This document shows positions 35,736 to 45,728 of a stretch of DNA of 64,000 nucleotides, piece by piece. The position numbers and the translations under genes are program-made. The DNA is from Anadara kagoshimensis (lineage: Eukaryota > Mollusca > Bivalvia > Arcoida > Arcidae): contig CM037870.1 in assembly GCA_021292105.1 (NCBI GenBank), forward strand, positions 26,521,416 to 26,585,415, given 5' to 3'. Numbering within the stretch: the first letter of the stretch is position 1; the number at the start of each line of letters is the position of its first letter. The notes below the pieces were generated by a model. That model ran no database searches. It had not been told where the DNA came from and was given only the letters and a program-made list of their open reading frames with translations.

Positions 35736-38042
35736 ATAATATAAGTATAATATTATGATAATATTATTCCAACTATTCTGAGCATAATATAAAAAAGACA
35801 TTCTAAAAATTATCCATAAAATGTAGATACAGTAGATATTATTATAGTGTGCAAAGCATATTTTATTCATTCACATTTATGTTTATATAATCTACTCGAT
35901 CTTCGAGTTTTCTTTAAAGTTACAATTTTCTATTTATATTAAATCTTCTTATCTCTGTCATCTTTTAAAATTTGGAGTAGAGTATTGGCGAATATGTGAA
36001 AGCATTAAGAGCACTCATACAACAAACCTCATCAACCTTTTTACAAAGAATTAACATGCACAATTTGCATTTATGTTAATTATTACGCATGGTATCAATG
36101 GCAACATAATTTGTGATGTTTTATAGAAAGTCGTTGATATTTCAAAATATGAAAGGATAGTCTTTGACCATTTATTGCAATTCTTCTTCAAGAGTGCATT
36201 CAATATTGTTCAATTGCGACACTTAATGGTTTAATATTTCAATGTTTTATTTTGACTGTGTGTTCGATAGTGTCGTTTTATCCATTTTATGCCATGAAAA
36301 GTGTAGAAATAAAAAAAATGGTTCATTTAGTAAGAGGTCAATAAAATTGAGATGTTTAAGGGTAATAAATAACTGAACCTGTTTTAATTTTGAAGCTTTA
36401 CACGGCGGTTCAGAATAAATTTCCTAATTACTGTATATTGCTTTATTTTCATGGTGTCAAATTTTCGCGGTTTGACGATGACTAGTGTATCTGCGGTGTC
36501 ATATTTTTGCGGTCTTAGTGCTCGCACCAAAATTGTGGAAATCAAAATATTTAAGGATGTTAGAATGGCATATTGAAGGACCAATTTGTTTATAACCAAA
36601 TTCACCTCACCTAACACAATACTTTAACGATAAACCAGTGCTTAGATTTTTCAAAACGAAGTAGATAATACGTGAATAATTTGTAGCATATTCTCAAAGA
36701 AACTTAAAAAAAGGTCCACAAATGATCTTTATACGTGTTTGACCTGAAAATTAACAAAAATAAAAACAAGAGAATTAAATAAGGATGTAAAAATAATAAA
36801 TCACAGATTTCAGCTGTCTTTGATAACATTCTTGTATCTTCTCCATTGTTTATACGTTTTACTGTATCGAGCCAAAGACGTTGTTGACACAATCTGGCAC
36901 TTGGAGCACCCAATGACCACATTCGTTAAGGATTTAGCTCATTTATCGGTTAAGAGACTTAAGCTATGTAATTAATATGCATAAGTACTTATCTCATTGT
37001 TTTGCAAAGTAACACTCTGTTATCGAATCCTAAGGTCAAAAACAGTCAAACTATTTAAAATAACGCATAATGTGATTGATTGGAAATCTATATATCTATT
37101 TCAAAGAAGAGTTGACGTATTAGGTCTATATGAAATATATCGAATTCCGAAAATAGTTGGCGAATCACTCAATTTTATTCTGATATTTTAATGTAATTTA
37201 CATTTGCATTCTTTGGTGGAACGTTGGCCATTATTTTTGATCATTGGATAAAAAAATCCAAGGTACGATATAACTTTCCATTTCACAATACCATTATCAT
37301 TAATATAGGTATATTGGTATGCAAGGTCACTAACAGTTGATGTTGTCTTGGAATAATATAACAAAAGTTAAGACCGTGAACCCAATTCTTCCATTTACCT
37401 TTCATGCTATAAAAATTATTGATGAAGATCTGCTTCAACTCATTATACATGTATATCTTAAATATCAATGGCAGATTCTAGTTGTATGAAGAAATTTGTA
37501 TATTTTTGTTCGAAACAATGTAATGTGACGTACACATGGTCATCACATTGTCTGTCTTTCGTTGCAGTTATTGACTATATCGGTTACTGATACAGATTAT
37601 ATTAGACAGTCAAGGACATCGTAGACTGGTTTTAACCCTCATTAGAGTAACCACTACCATAATGAGACAGGTTAATGGCTTAGCTTTATTTCCAATAACA
37701 CACATCTTATGTTTGGTAAATGTTAAAAGCCAGTGCTATATTGAGTTTCGATTATATAAGTCTATCTATGTCTTTCGTCTAATACAATGACTAAAAACCC
37801 ATATTTTAGGAGAAAATAATCATTGAAATGTCAAAGGAAGTCTGATTTTAATTTCTACATTGTGTCTGTAACAAATGGAACTAACTTTTCTTAAAATGCT
37901 TAGAAAGGTTTCATATGTACAAACTTTTATTTCCAAAACATTATGTTACAGATGTTTCAAAATTTTTTAATGGAAAACAAAACCATTTTCTATGACAGGA
38001 ATACTTTAATAATTTCATGAATTGGCACAACTGGAGTAAAAA
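35736..38042. other. Intergenic upstream of the opsin, no gene seen
   Basis: Short open frames without motifs. The opsin promoter must lie here or be fed by an untranslated upstream exon; no convincing TATA box close to 38043. Confidence 0.55.
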
Positions 38043-41000
38043 ATGGAAAAGTTGTTAATGAAAAATAATTCAGACAATTTAGAAAATGATACTGTTCCAG
38101 AAATATCGGCTACAAATGATATTGTTTGGTTCTATGTTAATGGAGCAGTGATGGGCCTTATCGCCATAGTAGGTGCTTTGGAAAATGGTATCGTAATATT
38201 TGTTTTTCATATGAACAACAAAATACATTCAACAACAAATATTTTCATAACTTTTTTATGTTTTTGCAATTTTATAATATCAGTGATTGCGATTTCGTTT
38301 ACTGCTGTTTCATTTATGTTAAATAGGTGGTTGTTTGGGTACTTTGGATGTACATTGCACGCATTTGTCATGACTGGTTTTGGAATATCATCCATAATGA
38401 CATTAGTACTTATATCCTTTGATAGGTATAATATAATTGTAAAACAATCTCAATCTATACACATGAGAACAAATAGACACCGTTACGTAGTCGCATGTCT
38501 TTTGTGTGGAATACTTTGCGCCATCCCGCCGTTATTGGGTTGGAACTCCTATATGGAAGACAGAAGCTTTTTTTCATGTTCAATAGACTGGAAAAGTAAA
38601 GACATTTGGAATGCCTCGTACAGTATATCTCTGTTTATAATCGGATTCATCGTCCCTTTGATTACTATAACGTATTTTTATTGGAAGATATTGAATAAGG
38701 TAAGTAATCAAAAACAAGCATACTTATCTATGTCCGAATCACAACCCAGAAGCAAAGTAAAAACTTTGGAACTGGCAAGTTATTGTAGGTTAGACACGTG
38801 AACTTCCAGTAGGGAAGTGAGGAAAGGTAAGTAACATAGAGAGACCTGAAGTTCTTCGTCGAAATTTTCTGTCAAGCGTCATAACTCGTCAGAGAGGATT
38901 ATAGACAAAAAAGGGTTCATTTGTGACTGCCACATGTATAACATACATTGACAATATACGTCAAACCTGGCTTAAAGACCTCCTCTTAATAAGGACCACC
39001 ATCTTTTAAAGACCAGTAAAAGTTTATCCCTTTTGCTCGTCATACATAATATTTGAACCTGTATATAAGGATTACTTGCCCATAAAGGTTCCTTTTACTG
39101 ATTTCCTTTGGTGATCGTTGTAGACAGATTTGACTGTATAGCAAGATTGATTCGGTGGTGAGCTAATCCAGAAATGTTCCTTAACTAAAGAATAGTACTT
39201 ATTTGAATTTTATTAAACAACTTATATTCATAAAAGAAACATATTACATGTTGTCTTTAAGTTTTCAGTAATTTTAGTAACATGAAAGGGTTGTTGGTCC
39301 ATATTTTTAGCCAAATGAGTCTATTTTTTATTTTTTAATGAGCGTAGTTATGGACTATTGCTTGTTGATTAAGTGGCATGTTTGTGGGTCTAAAACAGTT
39401 CTACAACGGCAAAGTTCTAAAGTCAGGAGTTTATATTCAGTGGTTTGTCTTTTTTACTATTTACAGGTAAATACATATTATATACACAATGTGTATGTAG
39501 GAGCCTTCGTATTAGTCAAGTCTTTTTAGTAGCGGGCATCACTACAAGTCGCGCAAAGAGTAGTGATACGACTACTAAAAAGGACATATTTTGTATGTAG
39601 CATTTATGTAACATTTACAGCTGGGTTATTTGAAATAATAAAAACAGAACTTTATGTAAAAAATATATTTTGCCACCGAAAAACACTGCACTATTTCATA
39701 ATTGCATATTATACCAGTTTTAATTTTACAGCACTAGACGGCCGTTACGGAATGCAATTCCTAATCAGTAGTGCTTAAACAAAAATTATGAAACCAAAAT
39801 TTTTTTCAAGAAATCCCAAAAGACCAAAATATATTTTACCCAAATCAGCTAAAGCAAACTTTGCATGAGAGAGTATACCTTAGGTTTTGAGAAATTTCAA
39901 ATTTTAAACAGCAGCAAATTTAGACAATAGTATATTTCTGACAATAATACACAATTATTGCCTAATAAGTTTTTGATATCCTAGATATAACATATGTGAT
40001 AACATATGCTTTGTAGTAATAGAGTCATTAGTTACATTTGACAAATCGGAGATTTCCCAATGACGTCACAATGAGTTATCCGACTAAAAGTGCACGTGTA
40101 CTTAACCATCAATGTTGTATCACCACAGTATGGTGATACAAGATTCTGTATGACTCGTGTTCGATAAAATTTGTATTTCATAATATAAGGTCGACAAACT
40201 AGTCAAATGTTAGAAAATTTAATTTACTTGTATTATATTGTGTTTTCACAACAGATGCGTTGGTAGTTCCCATAAACATGCCAATGAGATGCTAATCTCA
40301 TTCTTCTATTATATTTTATCTCAGGATTATTTTATTGATATACAACATTTTTCGTTTTAGATAAAACATTACTCCAGAAGAAGCAGTTTACGTGGCAGGA
40401 AACAGGTTCAAATGCAACGAGAAGCTAAAATTGTGAATACGACATTGTTAATTTTAGGTAATTTTATGATCTCCAAACAAACATACCTGTCCATGTTTAA
40501 ATCACAATCTAAGCGGCAAAAACTTTGAAAACTGGTAAATTTAGTTAAACCCGTGTTTTGTTTAAAATCACTGATTATAATTAGAAGAACCTGCCAAACA
40601 TTTTTCTTGTATGGATAACATATTTATTTATAAGCATTTAAACGAGTATTAGAACATCAGTTAAAGTTAAAGTCTGTCCCGAGCCATTAGGCCATCAGGC
40701 CGGAGCTTATCCCGGTTTCCGTGGCGTTAAGCGACTGAGAGTACAAGACTCTCCCCTGAATGGGACGCCGGTCCATCGCAGGGTTAACCCCCAGCATTTT
40801 GCTGGTACTCATTTATTTTTCAGCTGAGTGAACTGGAACAACGTGAAATTAAGTGTCTTGCTCAAGGACACAACACATCGCCCGGTCCAGGGATCGAACC
40901 CACGACCTTCGAATCATGAGTCCAACGCCTTAACCACTAGGCCACATGCTTCCTAGAACATCAGTAGCAGAGGTAAAATGTATTTTTTTAAAAGTATTGA

Positions 41001-42926
41001 AAATATCTTGTTTAAAAAATCAAGAATTACTAAAATATTAAAGTCCAAATTTTACAAATAAATCTTAGATTGGAGTCGATTAAACATACTTGTTAATTAC
41101 ATATTATACAAGTTTTAATTTAACAGCAATAATACCAAGAAAACCAAGAATTAAAAAAATATTTAAAATCCAAATTTTACAAATAATTCTTAGATTGGAA
41201 TCGATTACACATACTTGTTAATTACATATTATACCAGATTTAATTTTACAGCACTAGACGGTCGTTTCGGAATACAATTCCTCATTAGTAGTGCTTAATG
41301 AGGCCACTACATCGTCTGCTTCTATAGACGTTACGACTATTTATGATAAATCAGTTTGCATCATAGTGTCTGTTCAGTCTGTCGCTTGATTTTTAATTTT
41401 AACTATCCTAGTGAACTTGAAATAAAAGAAAGGACTGGTTTCTCAAGTTTTGCTTCATATTAAGACGTATACCTCAATTATGACCCCAACCAAAGCTATA
41501 TTTCAAGCTGTATGACAAACGTGATGACTTCAAGTTCTATATTGTCAACTTTTCTTTTCTATGCAGCAATATACCTGGTTCTCCTGTTTATGATATAGTT
41601 GTTTCACAATTAATTCGCTTTGTTAGAGCTTGTTTCCAATATGAGAATTTTATTAAACGATTCAAACTGCCTACAATTAAATTGTTGACCAAGGGAGATT
41701 GCAAGCCTAGGCTTACTAGGGCCCTAAAAAGTTTTATGGCTGTCATCACAATATTGTTGATAAGAATTATGTCTCTTTGTGCAGGATTGTCCTGAAAATA
41801 TTTGACGTTACATAGTTCCATGTTCAGTTCATTCTTAGTTTTGATCACACACGTAGCGGGTGTAGCTAGCTAAATAGGAGTGTTACTCTTCCGGAGCACC
41901 TGACCTCACTTCTTTGGTCGACGTTAACACGTTTAACGTATTCTGCCAGCTTCACAGTTATTACTTTGCTTTTTGATAGTAATTTGGACATGAATTAGTA
42001 TGTTTGATTTGAGTTTTTATTAAATGTCCGAGACATATAGATACATGTACCTGCGATTAAAAAATACGAAATAAGGTTTTTTAATTGTTTGATAATAAAA
42101 ATCATAACTAATACTGTTAACGAGTAGCTTAGTATCGCCAATTGTAGTGGAAATTATCATCTAGTGCGTCAGTATGAAATATTCAGAACACTTCATTCAT
42201 TCGCTGTCTATACAACAACACAACACTGCCATTTTAATATATTCAATTTCAGTAGAGATAATGAAATTTCTGAATATATATTTATCCCGTTCTAGTGTTA
42301 CTTTTCATTCGTGTGCTGGTTGACTGTGGTAGCTCAGTTGGTTGAGTGCTCACTCCGTGCGTGGGAAGTCTTGGAATCCCACCGCGTCTGATTAAAGACT
42401 TTAGTGACATTACGAAACTTAAAATAACGGTAGGCGTGACACGATAAAGAGCCCTGGAGTACAATGCCATCAGCGCAAACAAACAAGCAACATTTCTCTA
42501 CATTCTCCTATATCTGTCGACGCCTCGAAAATGTGAAAAATTCTTGGCTGGGTTATTTAACACCGTTACTCAATTATTTTGCTGTTTGCATAGTAAATAA
42601 AGTTGCATTGACTTTTATACGTTACTACACTTATATACGTTTAATGTCTTTTCTTTATTATAGGTGCTTTCACGGCATCATGGTTGCCTTACAGTTTGTA
42701 TGTTCTTTGGACCCATTTTGGAAACACCGATTGTTTACCAAGGATTGGTCATTATATTCCACTCCTAATGGCCAAATCTTCAGTGATATGGAATCCTATT
42801 ATCTACACATACAAAGATAAACATTTCCGAAAGGCCTTACTTAAATTATTTCCGTGTTTGAAATGCAATTCACACAATTATAATGAAGAAAATAAGACTA
42901 TTTGCTATGTAACTAGAAAACGCTAA
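38043..42926 (+). CDS. Opsin, non-visual type (3 exons, 338 aa)
   Basis: Exons 38043-38699, 40361-40457 and 42664-42926 (TAA); introns are GT-AG, phases 0 and 1. A light-sensing class A GPCR of the plasma membrane. Seven helices are visible. Seen: N1.50 at Asn48; Cys103 and Cys179 for the extracellular disulfide; DRY at 127-129; SCSIDW in loop 2, typical of opsins; SWLPY in helix 6 (Ser in place of Cys in CWxP); AKSSVIWNPIIY in helix 7, with Lys289 exactly six residues before the NPxxY Asn, the Schiff-base lysine. The position matching bovine Glu113 is His106; Asp173 matches Glu181 and could be the counterion. D2.50 appears to be Asn76. N-glycosylation sequons NNS and NDT lie near the N terminus; FPCLKC follows helix 8 and could be palmitoylated. 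The start has a good context (AAAAAATGG). Group unresolved: Opn5/peropsin-like or xenopsin-like are both possible. Confidence 0.88.
38709..38828 (-). mobile_element. LINE 3' tail at the opsin exon 1 donor
   Basis: Begins about 10 nt after the GTAAGT donor at 38700. Reads ATGTCCGAATCACAACCCAG and AACTTCCAGTAGGGAAGTGA on the plus strand. Confidence 0.65.
38959..39136. mobile_element. 178-bp MITE of the CTGTCTATAAA family
   Basis: TA|CGTCAAACCTGG ... CAGATTTGACTG|TA in opsin intron 1, with degenerate inner repeats. Confidence 0.6.
39517..39590 (+). other. Hairpin-forming inverted repeat in opsin intron 1
   Basis: TTTTTAGTAG and ATCACTAC on the left pair with GTAGTGAT and CTACTAAAAA on the right around a 14-nt loop. 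About 21 pairs with a small internal loop and a bulge. Could be a MITE remnant or a microRNA-like precursor. Confidence 0.45.
39702..39970 (-). repeat. Hammerhead-bearing repeat, copy e
   Basis: Opsin intron 1, antisense to the gene. The core reads CTGATTA and GTAA in place of CTGATGA and GAAA; stems and cleavage triplet are kept. Predicted inactive. Confidence 0.72.
40471..40555 (-). mobile_element. LINE 3' tail just after opsin exon 2
   Basis: CATACCTGTCCATGTTTAAA to TTAGTTAAACCCGTG, 13 nt after the donor; a second tail placed close behind an opsin exon. Confidence 0.55.
40662..40953 (-). mobile_element. Second, distinct tRNA-headed SINE family
   Basis: Minus strand head reads GTGGCCTAGTGGTTAAGGCG, with box B GGGTTCGATCCCTGG, then GTGTCCTTGAGCAAGACACT and ATCCCGGTTTC-type sequence. 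TAGAACATCAGT flanks both sides (40650-40661 and 40954-40965). Opsin intron 2. Confidence 0.85.
41093..41310 (-). repeat. Hammerhead-bearing repeat, copies f (short tandem pair)
   Basis: Two family ends about 125 bp apart share the flanking AATCTTAGATTGGA..CGATTA..CATACTTGTTAATTACATATTATAC segment. The first (41093-41130) stops within the ribozyme; the second (41217-41300) is whole except that CTGATGA reads CTAATGA. Opsin intron 2, antisense. Confidence 0.65.
41560..42010 (+). mobile_element. LINE 3' end with reverse-transcriptase C-terminal coding remnant
   Basis: Plus frame reads GSPVYDIVVSQLIRFVRACF and later RALKSFMAVIT, the C-terminal pattern SPVYG-x-x-x-SQLIRYARAC of a widespread non-LTR element. 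The 3' UTR follows: CACACGTAGCGGGTGTAGC, then CGGAGCACC and the end GGACATGAATTAGTATGTTTG-like. This copy anchors the identity of all the tails below. Confidence 0.75.
42324..42480 (+). mobile_element. 3'-truncated tRNA-headed SINE in opsin intron 2
   Basis: CTGTGGTAGCTCAGTTGGTT head is clear; body diverged, ends at GCCATCAGCGCAA. Confidence 0.65.
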
Positions 42927-43029
42927 TTCACAAGTATTCCGGGAGTTATTTCCCATTGACAGATTATAAAAATATTACAGTGTTAACGTCGTTGTTACAG
43001 TAATTATTTTATTTTATTTAATTTCTAAT

Positions 43030-43035
43030 AATAAA
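43030..43035 (+). terminator. Candidate poly(A) signal of the opsin gene
   Basis: AATAAA about 100 nt after the opsin stop codon, in the correct orientation. AT-rich background makes chance matches common. Confidence 0.4.
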
Positions 43036-43309
43036 ATTAGGCCAAAATTATCCATTAAGGCACCTCTAAAAAATCAAAAAGTCTATCTTTATAGGTGCAG
43101 TTCATCTATTGGTCAGTAATCATCATTTAGGTTTGGTATCTAGTATCTATTATTTTTGCATTATCCGTCATTAATTGTCATGCAATACACTATACGCAAA
43201 TATATTACGCAATCAACAGATTACCTCACGTCAACTATGATAGCAACGATTGTCATGTGTTGTCGACGTAGTTCATTGGCTTGGAAACAACATGGTCTCG
43301 CATAACGCT

Positions 43310-43440
43310 GCACATGGCTTCATTTCACTAGTGGAAGTTCACGTGTTTATCTTAATCTGCCGGATTCAAAGTTTTTACTTTGCTTTGGGATTGTGATTTT
43401 GACAAGGGTTGGTATATTTGTTTTTGATATGTTGTATAGG
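43310..43440 (+). mobile_element. LINE 3' tail fragment between the GPCR genes
   Basis: CTTCATTTCACTAGTGGAAG to GGGTTGGTATATTTG. Confidence 0.6.
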
Positions 43441-43564
43441 TCTAGAATGGGACACTTATAAGATTGCAATCATCTGATCAATGTAATTGCAATTATCTAT
43501 ATAAGCATTGAACAATTGACATATGGTAATTATTATCCTATAACTAGTGAAATAATCCAACATC

Positions 43565-43795
43565 AATACATTATTATTTATAATGTGACATGATCTTGGT
43601 TTGTTGCTTGGCTGAATGGGGTTTTACCTCCCAGTCAATAATATTTTAATTATATGGAGACGTCACCATCTTAAGGTGAAGTGACAGAAATTTTGACCTT
43701 TGCAGTACACTCAGGGCAATGTGCAGGGAGGGATCTTAAACGTGTCATGCGCGACACAGGACCGCAGAGCTACTGTAGTGGTCTGTTCTTGTTTC
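43565..43795 (-). mobile_element. Degenerate SINE between opsin and adhesion GPCR
   Basis: Tail-side features (CCCAGTCAATAATATT, GAGACGTCACCA) then GACACAGGACC; head replaced. Confidence 0.5.
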
Positions 43796-43929
43796 CTATT
43801 GAGACATGCGTTTCAAGCAAGGTAAATTTCAATGTTGAGTGAAAATAAAAACTACGGCGAAACATTTTCAGGTTTATTAAAATTTATTCAAAAACATGAG
43901 TAGAATATGTGGAATAAAGCAACATGTAA

Positions 43930-45085
43930 AATAATGTACAAAAGTAACTACAGTACAAATAATCTATAATAAACCCGTTTCTAGAGACACATAGACAGAC
44001 ATATCTATCAGAAAATTTGTAAATAAGAGATAACTTTCAGGTCTATAATAAATTGTGTATTATATCCTCCGCCAAGCGTAAAAGCAATGGCATCTTCCGA
44101 CAAAACAAAACACACATGTTCTGTCAGATGTTTGGTGGACACGAAATCAAGCTTCAATGTCAATATAACACGTATCAACCGACAATTGATAAACCACAAT
44201 CAATAACGGCCGTCTGGATCTTTGCTTCTTTTCAATTAAAATGTTTTGAAATCGGAGTTAAAATATTCTCAAGTTTATTCAATATGTGGAACAAAGTAAC
44301 ATGTAAAATAATGTAAAAAAGTAACGGTAGTACAAAAATCTATAATAATCCCGTTTGTAGAGGCATATAGAAATTAGTAAAGAGAGATAACTTTCACTAT
44401 TTAGAGTGTATTAAATTCTTTAAAAAGTAAAGTATAACCTGGATTTTGAGTACTGAGAAACAATAAAACGGTAACGATGAAATACATAAATCTGTAAAAT
44501 GTCAAAATAATGTAAATCGTTTATAATGCAAAATTGAAAAATATGGCAAGATAAATGATAGTTTGGTGGTCATGTTCAGGTAGTACAAAAATCTATAATA
44601 AACCCTTTTCTAGAGGCATATAGAAATTAGTAAGGAGGTATAACTTTCACTATTTGACACTATAATAAAATATGTATTATATTCTATAGAAAAAAAGTAT
44701 AACCTGAATTTTAAGTATTGAAAAACAATAAAACGGTAACGGTGAAATGAATAAATCTGCAAAATGTTAAAATAATGTAAATTGTTAAAAATGCAAAATT
44801 TGAAAAAAAAACATGGCAAGAAGACTTGTAGTTTGGTTGTCATATTCCGTTCGTGCAAAAATCTATAATAAATCCTTTCTAGAGGCATATAGAATTTAGT
44901 AAAGAGAGATAACTTTCACTATTATACAATATAATAAACCATGTATTATATTTTATAGAAAGTAAAGTATAACCTTAATTTTGAGTATTGAAAAACAATT
45001 AAACGTTGAAATACATAAATCTGGTAAATGTCAAAATAATGTAAATCGTTTATAATGTAAAAATTGAAATAAAAAAGACATGACA
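43930..45085. repeat. Diverged tandem array, unit about 250-270 bp
   Basis: CAAAAATCTATAATAA..CTAGAGGCATATAGAA recurs at about 43950, 44333, 44585 and 44856, each followed by GATAACTTTCACTATT. Lies just downstream of the adhesion GPCR. Confidence 0.75.
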
Positions 45086-45100
45086 AGATGACTGGTATAG

Positions 45101-45322
45101 GTATACATTACTGATCTGTCCGTTTGACCTTTCATTAGGAATAATCTAATAATACATAGGTAACGCCAGGATTCACAGTTAAACATGTACACATTGCCCA
45201 TGTTTAGTGTTCATATTATATAGACAAATTATACACGCCTTATCCCTTTTATTTAAATTTACTCGTCCATAATGAATTTTTAAATCAAAGGTCAAGGTCA
45301 CTGGTGTTTGCCTATAGTTTGA
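45101..45322. mobile_element. MITE family B, copy downstream of the adhesion GPCR
   Basis: GGTATACATTACTGATCTGT on the left, CACTGGTGTTTGCCTATAG on the right. It begins about 100 bp after the stop codon, so the 3' UTR may include it. Confidence 0.55.
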
Positions 45323-45426
45323 TGGTCATGTTAAATATATACACGTATCTACTAAAGCGTTTGCATCATATTCACCGAGAAGAACTAACATACTTAAAAA
45401 TAAAAATCTAATTCGTAATTATGACG

Positions 45427-45728
45427 TCACAGTCTTTTTGTCCCGTTATAATCCGTCAGGGAGTGTGAGTGCGTATCAGTTGTACCAGTTTTTGAATTCT
45501 TCAATGGCTGGTTTGAGCCGGTGCTATGTGTCTTATCCGAGTATTTTGATTTGGAAGATTTTCTGCAACAACAACAACAACGTGCCCACTGTTGTCGCAC
45601 TTGCTTTTCACGAGCAGTAAATAATATAAAAATCAGTAGTCCTTGAAAAACATTCAAGATAGTGAAGATATACTGAAACACTATCCTAGCGTCTGCTATC
45701 GCAAAATACCCAAATATCCATGTTAAAC
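45427..45728 (-). CDS. Adhesion GPCR last exon: helices 6-7 and tail
   Basis: 302 nt ending in TGA. Reads LTWIFGYFAI and FQYIFTILNVFQGLLIFILF, then VRQQW, five cysteines and a Ser/Thr/Lys-rich tail ending KRL. Confidence 0.92.

Noticed and set aside
36704..36922. 72-residue minus-strand open frame with a hydrophobic segment
   Set aside because: No motif, no splice context, no second copy; not distinguishable from chance.
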